Positions 1-8,634 of a stretch of 64,000 nt of DNA are shown here, piece by piece; within the stretch, counting starts at the first letter, position 1; each line of letters starts with the position of its first letter. The notes under the pieces were generated by a model. The model was not told where the DNA came from and searched no databases. It saw nothing but the letters and a program-made list of their open reading frames with translations. The DNA is from Methylomonas sp. 11b (GTDB lineage Bacteria; Pseudomonadota; Gammaproteobacteria; Methylococcales; Methylomonadaceae): contig NZ_KI911557.1 of NCBI RefSeq assembly GCF_000515215.1, positions 620,001 to 684,000 of the forward strand, written 5' to 3'. A program made the translations under genes and the position numbers.

Positions 1-363
1 GCTGGCGATGTCCAGCCACAAGTTTTCATCCAGCCAATTCGGCGCGGAACCCGAACCCAAGACTACGCGCACCTGGGCGTCGGTGACAATAAAGCTCAGT
101 CTGGGGGCTGGGTTTTTCAAGTCCAGTGGCACATAGCTCGCTCCGGTCAGTAGGACGCCGAACAGCGCAATGGCGGCGTCTATGCCACGATCCAGATGAA
201 TGGCGACTGGCTGGCCGGGTTGGATGCCCTTGGCTTGTAATGCAGAGGCAATGGTTTGCGCCTTTTGCAGTAGATGCCGAAAATTGACTTGCCGATCCCG
301 CTCTTGCAAGGCCAGCGCGTCGGGTTGGAGTTGGCATTGTTTTAGAAAGGGCTCTAGCAGCAT
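1..363 (-). CDS. AMP-dependent ligase / stand-alone NRPS adenylation protein (partial, N-terminus)
   Basis: The minus strand reads open from an ATG at 363 to the window edge, giving 121 codons with no stop, so the C-terminal part is missing. The translation has the usual start of an adenylate-forming enzyme: a substrate-loading opening (LEPFLKQCQLQPDALALQ), a helix like Q-A-K-G-I-Q-P-G-Q-P-V-A, and the core GVLLTGASYVPLDLKNP around residues 78-94, which matches adenylation motif A1/A2. It should activate an acid as an acyl-adenylate and load it on a carrier protein. The neighbouring condensation-fold protein and carrier protein suggest a dissociated NRPS-like module. The substrate cannot be read because the specificity pocket lies outside the window. 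Confidence 0.85.
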   Translation of the reverse strand, partial: MLLEPFLKQCQLQPDALALQERDRQVNFRHLLQKAQTIASALQAKGIQPGQPVAIHLDRGIDAAIALFGVLLTGASYVPLDLKNPAPRLSFIVTDAQVRVVLGSGSAPNWLDENLWLDIAS

Positions 364-400
364 GATTTGAGGACTTCGGCAAAAATATTGTCTACTTATG

Positions 401-520
401 GTTCCCACGCTCCGGCGTGGGAACCTCGTCTGGGACGCTCCAGCGTCCCGAACCGCAGAGCGGTTCTAACTGCATTCCCATTTATGCCTCGCGGGTACGC
501 TGGAGCGCGGGAACGATATT
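401..520. repeat. Multi-hairpin intergenic repeat
   Basis: Three back-to-back inverted repeats fill the gap between two minus-strand genes. GTTCCCACGC pairs with GCGTGGGAAC (401-424), GGGACGCT with AGCGTCCC (432-449), and AACCGC with GCGGTT (451-465). They are followed by a GGAGCGCGGGAACGATA tail near 502-518. A shorter piece of the same tail (CGCGTGGGAACGATA) occurs near 29190, so this is a dispersed REP-like family. It may stabilise or terminate transcripts; that is inference. Confidence 0.7.
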
Positions 521-524
521 TCAC

Positions 525-1817
525 TCAGTTCTCCCCGGTTTCCAGCAACTCGGCGTTCATCTTCGACATTACCTTATCCAACCACGCTTCGTCTATCGCC
601 GGCGATAAGTAGCTATAGGACAAAACCAGCTTGCCATCGAGTTGGCAGGCTAACAGCGCCAAACCCGGCGGTAGAGGCATCCAGCACAATAGCGACATAT
701 TGGTAACCGGAACGCCGAGAAAACCTGTCTTGGTCCAGGACAACTCACCAATGTCGGAAAACCACAGCGAGCTCAATTCGCCGCCGCTGTGTTGCTTGCG
801 TAAGATTTTGGCGTACTTGGCCGGTGCCAGCCATTGGCCCAGCCACATCAGCGGCAGATAAGCCAGATCTAGCTCATCCCTAACCACTTGTTTATGTTCG
901 CTGAGTAGATGTGCAAACAAGCCGTTTCGGTCTCGCACTTGCTGACGAGTAGCGCGGGCGAACAAGCAGCCGATGTGGTTGCCAAATACCGGTGTTGGCG
1001 CATTCTGCCGACGCAAGTTAAACGCATACGGGATGCAATAACCTTCTTTTGCCGCCGGCGGTCCCACCAGTTCCATCGCCCGCATGAAACAGCCCAGGTA
1101 ATAAAGGGTGCGGCCAGTAAGGCCAGTGTATTGTTGTGCCAATTTGGCAATGCGCTGCGATTGGTCGGCATCGAAACTTTGTAATTTCAATTTCAGGCGT
1201 TGTGGGCCTTGTTCAACCTGAGTAGGCAGGCAACTGTCCAGGCTATTGGCTTGTGTGTTGTGGCGTTTGGCTTTGAAGAATAATTGCAGTTTTTTCCAAA
1301 AGCTCCATTGCGCCAATTTGGCTTCGATCAGCGACAACGAATCTTTAAAGCTTTCCGGCCGCTCGGAGGACAGGAAATCCAACAAGATCTTGCAGCCACG
1401 GGCATCCAACAAAGGATGCAACCAGATCAGCAGCAAGGTGCCGCCGTCTGCACCGGCTATCCAGTGTACGGTCAGCGGCCGGGATTCCGGGCGATTGAAA
1501 ATCTCCAGCAATATGCGTTGCGATTCGTCCGCTTCATCGGCATCCGCCCGGCATTCATGAAGTTCCAGCGCTATGGGCTTGCCGGTGGCGACCCACGCAA
1601 AACGCTTGCCGCGTGGCTCGATTTTGGCGGATGCTTGCGGAAAGCGTTCTACCAGTAAATCCAGTCGATTCTGTAGGCCAGACAAATCAGGCGTTTCCGC
1701 CAGTTGCAGCGCAAATCCGCAATAACCGCCGGGCATGCCGGCATTACGAATCTCCTGGTCGAGTACGTAGGTAAAATAATCGCCAGGATTGAACAGCTGT
1801 TCCGTGGAATTGGTCAT
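525..1817 (-). CDS. Condensation-domain-like (CoA/carrier-dependent) acyltransferase
   Basis: This 430-residue protein has the two-lobed length of the condensation/WS-DGAT/chloramphenicol acetyltransferase superfamily. The catalytic HHxxxD motif appears as L-H-P-L-L-D-A-R-G near residues 133-141. The second (catalytic) His134 and Asp138 are kept and the first His is Leu. A DFGWG-like second motif is not clear, and the matching stretch reads WFSDIGELSW. It overlaps the upstream carrier-protein gene by 4 bp (ATGA), so the two are translationally coupled. With the adenylation enzyme at the window edge it forms a split NRPS-like unit that joins or transfers an acyl group held on the carrier. The product is unknown. 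Confidence 0.75.
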   Translation of the reverse strand: MTNSTEQLFNPGDYFTYVLDQEIRNAGMPGGYCGFALQLAETPDLSGLQNRLDLLVERFPQASAKIEPRGKRFAWVATGKPIALELHECRADADEADESQRILLEIFNRPESRPLTVHWIAGADGGTLLLIWLHPLLDARGCKILLDFLSSERPESFKDSLSLIEAKLAQWSFWKKLQLFFKAKRHNTQANSLDSCLPTQVEQGPQRLKLKLQSFDADQSQRIAKLAQQYTGLTGRTLYYLGCFMRAMELVGPPAAKEGYCIPYAFNLRRQNAPTPVFGNHIGCLFARATRQQVRDRNGLFAHLLSEHKQVVRDELDLAYLPLMWLGQWLAPAKYAKILRKQHSGGELSSLWFSDIGELSWTKTGFLGVPVTNMSLLCWMPLPPGLALLACQLDGKLVLSYSYLSPAIDEAWLDKVMSKMNAELLETGEN

Positions 1818-2056
1818 CCGGCGTAACCGCTGCGGCGGAGCCAGTTTTCCAGAGAATTCAGGCTGCCGACGTTATCCGGTTCGATTTCGGTGTCCGGCAG
1901 CGTCACCCCAAACTCCTTCTCGGCAAACATGATCAGACGCATGATACCCATGCTGTCCAGCCCCGCATCCAGTAGATTATCGTCATCGCCGAATGAGGTT
2001 GGATCTTCATGGTAAATAAGCTCGGCAAAGATGAAATTCTTCAGTGTTTCCTTCAT
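1814..2056 (-). CDS. Acyl/peptidyl carrier protein
   Basis: A small acidic 80-residue protein with the phosphopantetheine attachment motif D-A-G-L-D-S-M-G-I, where Ser35 is the modified residue, followed by the amphipathic helix typical of carrier proteins. It is the first gene of a minus-strand run: its stop overlaps the start of the condensation-fold gene, and the adenylation gene follows. It presumably carries the unit activated by that adenylation enzyme. It differs in sequence from the two carrier proteins of the aryl-polyene-type blocks (2753 and 35816), where the motif contexts are GLGLDSIDAL and DIDSIDAV. Confidence 0.88.
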   Translation of the reverse strand: MKETLKNFIFAELIYHEDPTSFGDDDNLLDAGLDSMGIMRLIMFAEKEFGVTLPDTEIEPDNVGSLNSLENWLRRSGYAG

Positions 2057-2105
2057 GGCAGTGAAATGGTGAATTAGTTAAGAAAGAAATTGTATGCAAA
2101 GCGAA

Positions 2106-2630
2106 TCAAGCGGGCTCTGGCGAAAAGGCTTTTAACGCAAAGCCCCAGCGCGGCACCTGTCGACAATAGAGTTTATAAGACGCGCCAAACCGGCTGGCGA
2201 GGTCCGGCTCTTCGCGAAATACCACGGTAATATGAAAAAACAGGGCAATCGAGCCGGCATAAATCAGTAGGGCCGGATCGGCAAACAACACACATTCCGC
2301 CATTAGCAGCATTAGAACACCTTGAAACATCGGATTGCGGGTCCGGCGATACAGTCCGCTCACGACCAGTGTCTTCGGCGGATCGATGGGAGCCGGAGTA
2401 CCCGAGCCCTCGACGGCAAAATCCCAAGCGCAACGCAGATAAATAGCCAAACCCAGGATGATAAAAAGTCCTGAGGGCAGAGCCCATGCCAGATTGGCCT
2501 GCGGCAAGTTGCTGTTCGGATCGGAAAGTAACCAATAAGGCACGTAAATCAGCACCGCGCCAGGGACGAGTAACGTGAATAACAGGATCTTTAAAGCCAG
2601 GAAAGGACGCACGTATCTATCTATCGGCAT
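2106..2630 (-). CDS. Membrane phospholipid/isoprenylcysteine methyltransferase-family protein
   Basis: About 174 residues with several hydrophobic segments. The C-terminal half has the PEMT/ICMT signature G-L-Y-R-R-T-R-N-P-M-F-Q-G, then REEPDLASRFGASYKLYCR near the end, which binds S-adenosylmethionine in this family. I chose the ATG at 2630 because the protein then opens with MPIDRYVRPFLALK leading into the first membrane helix, as in relatives. An upstream TTG at 2687 would add 19 polar residues. The methyl acceptor is unknown. A methyltransferase is a common tailoring partner in polyene or lipid clusters, but the link is inference from position. It diverges from the plus-strand carrier protein operon at 2753. 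Confidence 0.72.
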   Translation of the reverse strand: MPIDRYVRPFLALKILLFTLLVPGAVLIYVPYWLLSDPNSNLPQANLAWALPSGLFIILGLAIYLRCAWDFAVEGSGTPAPIDPPKTLVVSGLYRRTRNPMFQGVLMLLMAECVLFADPALLIYAGSIALFFHITVVFREEPDLASRFGASYKLYCRQVPRWGFALKAFSPEPA

Positions 2631-2693
2631 GGGGTGTTGAGTGGTTAAGCGTTTGGCAATTTTGGCATTGCCTGAGCCGCAATCCAAGTGATT

Positions 2694-2722
2694 TTGAACC
2701 TCTAAGGGATTTTGTGTAGAAT
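2694..2722 (+). promoter_or_regulatory. Sigma70-type promoter of the first aryl-polyene-type block
   Basis: TTGAAC at 2694-2699 and TAGAAT at 2717-2722 are separated by exactly 17 bp. Each matches the consensus at five of six positions. The predicted transcript starts near 2729, giving a leader of about 24 nt before the ATG at 2753. Confidence 0.6.
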
Positions 2723-2752
2723 CCGGCGTTTATTAATGGAATTTAAACAGCC

Positions 2753-3016
2753 ATGTCAGATGACTTGATCAGCCAATTGAAAACCATGCTTATCGAAGGC
2801 TTGCTCCTGGAAGACATCGTCCCGGATGACCTGTCGCCGGATGATGCTTTATTTGGTGGTGGACTGGGTTTGGACTCCATCGACGCCCTGGAAATTGGCG
2901 TGATGCTGGACCGTCAATACGGTATCAAGATCACCTCCGGCGACGAACGCAACAATCAGATTTTTCTCTCTCTCCGCTCGCTCGCAGACTTCGTCGCCGC
3001 TAATCGTACCCGTTAA
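2753..3016 (+). CDS. Acyl carrier protein of aryl-polyene-type block 1
   Basis: An 87-residue acidic protein with G-L-G-L-D-S-I-D-A-L around residues 38-46. Ser42 is the expected phosphopantetheine site. It begins the plus-strand operon and is followed after 2 bp by the COG4648-type membrane protein. This ACP-membrane protein-LolA-MMPL-KS order is known from aryl polyene and xanthomonadin-like clusters, where the ACP holds the growing polyene chain. It belongs to the ApeE/ApeF class, but I cannot tell which of the two it matches. Confidence 0.88.
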   Translation: MSDDLISQLKTMLIEGLLLEDIVPDDLSPDDALFGGGLGLDSIDALEIGVMLDRQYGIKITSGDERNNQIFLSLRSLADFVAANRTR

Positions 3017-3018
3017 GT

Positions 3019-3630
3019 ATGGGTAATATCATCAAGCCGGTCGTCATTGCCTGTTTTGTTGTTGCTTATCCCTTCCTCAGTGCTTATCTGGCCAGTCTGG
3101 GCTTTGCCAGCTTTGAACTCATTGTATTTGCAGCATTGACACTGTGGCGCGGTTTTACCGCGTCTGGCTTAGTTGCACGCTTAACTAGTTTTTTACTGGC
3201 CGCGGTGTTACTAGGCGGCGCCTATTTCGCGACGACTTATTTTGTCTGGCTGGTGCCATCATTCGCCTATCTGTGGCTGACATTCTTATTCGGACATACC
3301 CTGTGGTCGCCACCTTCGTTTATCGAACGCTTGGTGCGTTTGCAATTTCCCGAGTTAGTGCCGGGCATTGCCGACTATTGCCGGAATCTGACCTGGATAT
3401 GGACCTTATTTTTTGCCTCTAATATAGTCATCTGCGCCGCCTTGCCGGCTATCGCGGGGCAAACCGCTTGGGCACTTTACACCGGTGTGGTGGTGTATGG
3501 GTTGATGGGGTTACTCGGAACCGGCGAGTGGTTTTACCGGCACCGGCGTTTTCCGGATTTGGAGATTCCGCCGGCATTGGAGACGTTTAAAGTCATCGCT
3601 ATGAACGGCCATAAGGTATTTAAGGGATGA
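3019..3630 (+). CDS. COG4648-type inner-membrane protein of aryl polyene clusters (copy 1)
   Basis: 203 residues, mostly hydrophobic, with about five or six predicted membrane helices and a soluble motif in the middle (W-S-P-P-S-F-I-E-R-L-V-R-L-Q-F-P-E-L). The same motif is in the second copy at 34915-35562 as HPPTVVERLARLEFPDLP, which shows the two are paralogues. This family travels with aryl polyene genes. Its biochemical role is not established; a membrane anchor for the synthase complex is a reasonable guess. It overlaps the next gene by 4 bp. Confidence 0.8.
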   Translation: MGNIIKPVVIACFVVAYPFLSAYLASLGFASFELIVFAALTLWRGFTASGLVARLTSFLLAAVLLGGAYFATTYFVWLVPSFAYLWLTFLFGHTLWSPPSFIERLVRLQFPELVPGIADYCRNLTWIWTLFFASNIVICAALPAIAGQTAWALYTGVVVYGLMGLLGTGEWFYRHRRFPDLEIPPALETFKVIAMNGHKVFKG

Positions 3631-4259
3631 CGATTAAACGCGCGATGTTCTTGCTCTTGGCTTTATTGCCAATTGCTGGATCGGCCGATGACAGCGTGCT
3701 GACCGAATTGCTGGCGCGCATTCGCCAAACGGGTCAGGCGCAGTTTCATTATGATGAAACCCGCGTACTAGAGCTGGCGGACAAACCATGGCATGGCCAA
3801 GGTTACATGCTCTCAGGCGCTGACGGCAGCCTGGTCAAACTGCAACTGCAACCGGCGAGGGTAATCATGGCTATCGCCGAACAGCACATGCTCTACTGGG
3901 ATCCACAGCAAAACCAGCGCCACAGCGCGGCTTTGGATTCGGCAGGGCCTGCGGGCGAGCAAATCAAGGTGTTTCGCAGCATCCTGCAAGGCCGTACCGA
4001 AGAATTGCAGCCTAACTATGCCATCGCCGCCGAAAAGCAAGGCCCGCAATGGACTTTGCGGCTTACGCCGAAACCGGAGCTGAGCGGCGATGATCTCCCT
4101 TCTATCGAAATATCAGGCGATGACAAAGACGAACAACGGCGCATTTTAATCAAGCAGTCGGACGGCGAATCCACCGAGTACCGCATGCAGAAAGCCACGG
4201 CAGCGCAGCAACAGGACTATTCTCTCCCGCGTTTGTTGCGGGAAGCCAGCGGAGAATAG
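3627..4259 (+). CDS. LolA-like periplasmic carrier protein (ApeL-like)
   Basis: 210 residues starting with a clear signal peptide (a basic MTIKRA start, then MFLLLALLPIAGSA and cleavage before DDSVL). The mature part is rich in beta-type sequence with few Cys and resembles the outer-membrane lipoprotein carrier LolA fold found in aryl polyene and xanthomonadin clusters. It sits directly before an MMPL exporter. The pair probably moves the polyene lipid from the inner to the outer membrane. No equivalent exists in the second block at 32-43 kb, so this copy may serve both. Confidence 0.75.
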   Translation: MTIKRAMFLLLALLPIAGSADDSVLTELLARIRQTGQAQFHYDETRVLELADKPWHGQGYMLSGADGSLVKLQLQPARVIMAIAEQHMLYWDPQQNQRHSAALDSAGPAGEQIKVFRSILQGRTEELQPNYAIAAEKQGPQWTLRLTPKPELSGDDLPSIEISGDDKDEQRRILIKQSDGESTEYRMQKATAAQQQDYSLPRLLREASGE

Positions 4260-4262
4260 GGC

Positions 4263-6590
4263 GTGTCTTTTGTTTGGCGAAAACGCTGGTTCGTGCTGCT
4301 GTTGCCGTTGTTGGCGATCACTTTCTGGCAAGTCAAGGTCGAGACTGACCTGAACGCGTTTTTTACCGCCACGGACGACGAGGATTCCCGGCTATTGGCT
4401 GGCTTGTTGAAGTCTGGTGAATTATCGCGGCGCTACTTACTAGTCATCGAAAAGACCGATCCAGCCACAGCGGCCAGTCTGAGTAATACCGGCGAACCCC
4501 CCATTTCCGTCGCCACATTCAGCACTCGACTGGTGAATCAGCTGGCCAAACTTGATGAGGTGGAACAGATTTGGCCGGCCGATCAGCCGCCCCGAGATTG
4601 GGTCGATGCCGTTGCCTCGTATGCGCCACACCACGCCCGCATATTCAGCCTTAATCCGGAAGCAGAAGCGCCGGAATTGTTTGAACCGACCCAGTTGGAG
4701 GCCAAGGCCGACGGATTGAAACAAGCCCTGCTGTCGCCGCAAGGCGGCTTTGTGAAAACCATCGCCAAACAGGATCCTTTGCTGCTGTCTCTGAACGGCT
4801 TCAAGGCTTTGCAGGGCCAATTTCAGCAGCAAGCCAAGCTCGGCAGCGGCGGTGCTTTAATCCTGCAAAGCCGTCCGGCTGCGCTGGATTCCGAGGCGCA
4901 AACCCGCTTGCAAACGGCGATCCGCGCCAATTTTGCTAGTTTGAATGCAGAAGCCGGTGGCATATTTAAGTTATCGATGGCTGGGGTGCCGGTGTTTAGC
5001 GTGGCCGCGCAAAGCGAGATTAGTCAGGATGTGACGCTGGTTTCGGTGGTATCCAGCCTGGCCGTGGCCTTGGTGTTTCTATTCCTGTTTCATTCGTTTT
5101 CGGCCTTGCACTGGGTAATGATGGTGCAGGGCGCTTCGTTTGTGATCGGCACCTTGGCGACAGCGTTGGTGTTTCCGCAGGTGCATAGCCTGACTCTGGC
5201 TTTGGGTGCCAGCTTGATCGGCATCTCCTCCGATTATCCTATACATGTGATGGTGCATTGCGCCAAACATCGCAACACGCCTTTAGCTGCAGTTCGGCTG
5301 TTGTGGCCCAGCTTGTTAATGGGCGGCTTGACCACCGTGATCGGCTACGGCGCCTTGGGCTTTACCGGGTTTCCCGGCTTTGAGCAAATTGCGGTGTTTG
5401 CCTTGGCCAGTATCGTCGCCTCTTTGGGTTTGACCCGCTGGGTGTTGCCGGCCTTGCTGACTAATTCTGCACTGCACTCCGCACATTTACCCGGCATCGC
5501 GACTTGGGTGGATTTTTGCGGTCGTTACCGCAAGGCCTTGCTGGGTCTATTCGCACTCAGCGTGGTATTAGCCGGGCTATGCCTGCCGCAAATCCGCTGG
5601 ATGGACGATATGCAGAAGTTGGCGGTAGACATGGATGTGTTGAAACAGCAGGATGCGGCGGTGCGCTCGCACTTTTCCAGTATCGAACCGGGCCGTTTTG
5701 TATTGATCCAAGCTGACGACTGGGAAACGGCGCTACAACGTTCAGAAGCCGCCGAGCGGCGCTTGCAGTCCTTGCGGCAGGACGGTGTGCTTGGCGAATA
5801 TCATGGTCTGTTTCCGTGGCTGGTATCTGCACAATTGCAAACCCAGAACCATAAGGTTTATCAACAGGGTTTGACGCCGGAGTTTCAGCAAGCCTGGCAA
5901 GCGGGTTTAGCCAAGGCGGGCCTGTCAGTTGAAAAATTGGGAAGTTTGTCATCTGCGGCACCTGAGCCATTGTTACCCGCGCAAGTTATGGAATCATCGG
6001 TAAGGCACATTCTGTCCGGGCAAATAGTGAACGGCCAAACTGGGGTAATGTTGACGCTGTGGCTGGGTGAGCACGATCCCGAAAAATTGATAGCCGGTTT
6101 GGCTGGCTTGGAAGGCACGCGTTACTTCAGCCAAAAGGATCAACTCGATCACTTGGCGAGCAAATATCGCGATCGATCTTTAGTGATGCTAGGTATCGGC
6201 ATCGGCGTGATGGCCTTGTTTATTAGGTTACAACAACGCGATCTGCGCAAGGTGTTGTTGACTTTGCTGCCTTCCCTGGCCTCCGTACTGTTCATTTTCG
6301 CCACCTGGGCGCTAATGGGTGAGGAAGTCAGCTTCCTGCATGTGATCGGCCTGTTATTGTCGGTGTCGCTATGCGTGGATTACGGCATCTTTTTTATCGA
6401 CAATCGCGGCAAAGACGCCGATGTGACTTATCACGCCATCGCCTCATCGACACTGACGACAATTGCGTCCTTCGGTGCGCTGGGTTTGGGTAAAACGCCC
6501 ACCTTGCCAATTCTGGCGCTCTCGGTAAGCTTGGGGGTCACCTTGGGTTTTCTGCTTTGCCCTCTACTGATCCAAAAGCCAAAGAATTAA
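4263..6590 (+). CDS. MMPL/RND-family exporter of aryl polyene lipid (ApeM-like)
   Basis: 775 residues with the classic two-half layout: a first helix at residues 7-25, a large periplasmic domain, a five-to-six helix bundle around 260-415, then a second helix (LLGLFALSVVLAGLCLPQI), a second periplasmic loop, and a final helix bundle from about 640 to 770. Inner-helix motifs such as SLIGISSDYPIHV and SVSLCVDYGIFFIDN match the proton-relay region of MMPL proteins. The start is GTG at 4263 with GGAG about 10 nt upstream. The next gene starts within its stop codon (TAATG), so expression is coupled to the ketosynthase. Confidence 0.85.
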   Translation: MSFVWRKRWFVLLLPLLAITFWQVKVETDLNAFFTATDDEDSRLLAGLLKSGELSRRYLLVIEKTDPATAASLSNTGEPPISVATFSTRLVNQLAKLDEVEQIWPADQPPRDWVDAVASYAPHHARIFSLNPEAEAPELFEPTQLEAKADGLKQALLSPQGGFVKTIAKQDPLLLSLNGFKALQGQFQQQAKLGSGGALILQSRPAALDSEAQTRLQTAIRANFASLNAEAGGIFKLSMAGVPVFSVAAQSEISQDVTLVSVVSSLAVALVFLFLFHSFSALHWVMMVQGASFVIGTLATALVFPQVHSLTLALGASLIGISSDYPIHVMVHCAKHRNTPLAAVRLLWPSLLMGGLTTVIGYGALGFTGFPGFEQIAVFALASIVASLGLTRWVLPALLTNSALHSAHLPGIATWVDFCGRYRKALLGLFALSVVLAGLCLPQIRWMDDMQKLAVDMDVLKQQDAAVRSHFSSIEPGRFVLIQADDWETALQRSEAAERRLQSLRQDGVLGEYHGLFPWLVSAQLQTQNHKVYQQGLTPEFQQAWQAGLAKAGLSVEKLGSLSSAAPEPLLPAQVMESSVRHILSGQIVNGQTGVMLTLWLGEHDPEKLIAGLAGLEGTRYFSQKDQLDHLASKYRDRSLVMLGIGIGVMALFIRLQQRDLRKVLLTLLPSLASVLFIFATWALMGEEVSFLHVIGLLLSVSLCVDYGIFFIDNRGKDADVTYHAIASSTLTTIASFGALGLGKTPTLPILALSVSLGVTLGFLLCPLLIQKPKN

Positions 6591-7792
6591 TGATTATCTC
6601 CCCGCTGATCTCTCCCGTCGCCGTTACGGCCTACCAGTGCGTCAGCGCTGCCGGTGATGATGTAGAAGCCTTGTACGCCAGTCTGCTTGCCAACCAAACT
6701 TGCCTAAAGCCTCTGACATTATTTGCTATTCCTTTTGATACCCTGGTGGGCGAAGTAATATCACCTTTACCGAAAATAAGTGCTAACTTGCAAGCCTACG
6801 ACTGCCGTAATGCCAGGTTGGCTTTAAAGGCCCTGAACCAAGGTGGTTTTCGTGCCGATGTAGAGCGGGTGATCGCAAACTACGGGGCGGCAAGAGTGGG
6901 TTTGATATTGGGCACCAGTACTTCCGGCATCTACGATTCCGAGAACGCTTATGCTCGGTTACAACAAGACGGCGTCATGCCCAGTGACTTCCATTTCACC
7001 AAGGTACAGACCGCCCAGGCGACTGCCGAGTTTTTGCAATTGGAACTGGGTTTGCAAGGGCCGTGCTATGCCATCTCTACCGCCTGTTCGTCCAGCGCCA
7101 AAGCCTTGGCCGCTGCGCAACGCTTACTTAACTCAGAGTGTTGCGACGCGGTGTTGGTCGCCGGTGTAGACAGTTTATGCCGATTGACGCTGCGCGGTTT
7201 CAACAGTTTGCAACTCATCTCTGCGGACGCTTGCCATCCGATGGATGCCGGGCGGCAAGGCATCAACATAGGGGAGGGCGCGGCTTTGCTATTGCTGGAA
7301 AAGCCCGGCGCTGAGAATGCAAATAGGCCCCGCCTTTTGGCGGTGGGTGAGTCTTCCGATGCCCACCATATGAGCGCCCCGCACCCGGAGGGTCTTGGTG
7401 CCGCCACCGCAATGGCGCAGGCCCTGCGGTTGGCAGGACACGATGTTAGCGAGGTCGATTACATCAATTTGCACGCCACCGCCAGCGCCCTAAACGATCT
7501 CGCCGAGGCTAAAGCGGTAGCGCGCTTGTTTCCCCATCCGCCGCGCTGTAGCGGCGTCAAAGGTTTACTCGGTCATACGTTGGGCGCGGCCGGTGCCGTG
7601 GAGGTCGTGGTCAGTCTGTTGGCCTTGGAGCGCTGTTTTTTACCAGGCACCTGCGGTTTGCAAGTGCCCGCCCCCGAGTGCCGGTTTCCGCTTGTCGCAG
7701 CGCCAGCATTGAACGTCAGCCCCCGACTGATCTTGAGCAATGCATTTGGCTTTGGCGGCAACAATGCCAGTGTCTTGTTGGAGGCCGCTTAA
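6590..7792 (+). CDS. Beta-ketoacyl-ACP synthase (KS), aryl-polyene type, copy 1
   Basis: 400 residues from the ATG at 6590, which overlaps the exporter stop. The active-site Cys is near residue 166 (S-T-A-C-S-S-S-A-K), the first His near 295 (N-L-H-A-T-A-S) and the second His near 329 (G-L-L-G-H-T-L-G-A-A-G). The Thr/Gly in the usual HGT motif are changed to H-A-T. It should condense malonyl-ACP onto the growing chain. The closest relative in the window is the KS at 39198-40367, which has the same KLKQYDCRN-like stretch (here LQAYDCRNARLALKAL). That pairing suggests ApeR-like rather than FabF-like function. It overlaps the chain-length-factor-like gene by 1 bp. Confidence 0.88.
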   Translation: MIISPLISPVAVTAYQCVSAAGDDVEALYASLLANQTCLKPLTLFAIPFDTLVGEVISPLPKISANLQAYDCRNARLALKALNQGGFRADVERVIANYGAARVGLILGTSTSGIYDSENAYARLQQDGVMPSDFHFTKVQTAQATAEFLQLELGLQGPCYAISTACSSSAKALAAAQRLLNSECCDAVLVAGVDSLCRLTLRGFNSLQLISADACHPMDAGRQGINIGEGAALLLLEKPGAENANRPRLLAVGESSDAHHMSAPHPEGLGAATAMAQALRLAGHDVSEVDYINLHATASALNDLAEAKAVARLFPHPPRCSGVKGLLGHTLGAAGAVEVVVSLLALERCFLPGTCGLQVPAPECRFPLVAAPALNVSPRLILSNAFGFGGNNASVLLEAA

Positions 7793-8541
7793 TGGAATGC
7801 ATGAGTCTGCTTGGCGTGGGCGTTTGTGCGCCGGACGCCGCATTTCGGGCCAGCCTGCCGTTTCCGGCCTATGATATTAATCGCGAGACTATTCCGCCGC
7901 TATTGCGCCGGCGTAGCAGCCAGGCGATGCAAATGGCCTTCAGCGCGGCAATCACTGCCTGCGAGCAAGCACAGCGTTCGCCTTCAAGCTTACCTGCGAT
8001 ATTTGCCAGCGTGGCCGGAGAAATAAACACCACGGACCAGATTTGTAACGAACTGGTCAAAACAGACGGGGTAATGTCTCCCAGCGCTTTCCATAATTCC
8101 GTACAAAATACTGCGGCGGGTTATTGGAGTATCGCTCAGCAATGTATCCAGCCTGCCACTGCTCTGGCGGCGGGATCAGATACCTTGGCAATGGCTTTGT
8201 TGGAGGCCTGGTGCCAGTTGTCTTGTGAGGGCGGCGAGCTATTGCTGGTCTGTTACGATGAGGTATGGCCGGGCTATCTGGCTCCCGGTTCCGGTAATCC
8301 GGCTTTTGCCTATGCCTTGCTATTGGCGGCCGGAACAGTAGACGGACGTCTGATGCACATTGGCAGACCGCAAGTTGGCGAAATCATTTTTCCGGCGTCC
8401 TGGACTAATTCGGTAAATAGCATGCCAATTTTGGCTGCAATCCCTTTGCTTGAAGCGGCTTTAACTGGAAGAATGCCGCAAGCCGTCGCACTAACCTCGC
8501 ATACGCCGGGTTGGCAAGTTAATGTGGGTGGTTATGAATAG
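7792..8541 (+). CDS. Ketosynthase-like chain-length-factor protein (Ketoacyl-synt_2 type), copy 1
   Basis: About 249 residues from ATG 7792, inside the stop of the KS gene. It resembles only the N-terminal half of a ketosynthase. The region matching the active site reads NSVQNTAAGYWSIAQQ, so the catalytic Cys is absent and the protein cannot be a normal KS. Such half-KS proteins act as partner or length-determining subunits (ApeC-like) in aryl polyene synthases. The paralogue at 36024-36779 has the same region as CVHNAIAGLASFHGSS. An ATG three codons downstream (MSLLGV) is an alternative start. Confidence 0.75.
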   Translation: MECMSLLGVGVCAPDAAFRASLPFPAYDINRETIPPLLRRRSSQAMQMAFSAAITACEQAQRSPSSLPAIFASVAGEINTTDQICNELVKTDGVMSPSAFHNSVQNTAAGYWSIAQQCIQPATALAAGSDTLAMALLEAWCQLSCEGGELLLVCYDEVWPGYLAPGSGNPAFAYALLLAAGTVDGRLMHIGRPQVGEIIFPASWTNSVNSMPILAAIPLLEAALTGRMPQAVALTSHTPGWQVNVGGYE

Positions 8542-8634
8542 TGGCATCTTGTTATACGAAAACAGACGATGGTGAAAAATCGCGGTAACTGAACTACTAT
8601 TGACCGCTAACAAAATTAACCGGAAGGTATCTCT

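Noticed and set aside
26..382. 118-codon minus-strand frame at the left edge
   Set aside because: It is the wrong frame of the adenylation gene, which reads open from 363 to the edge with clear motifs.
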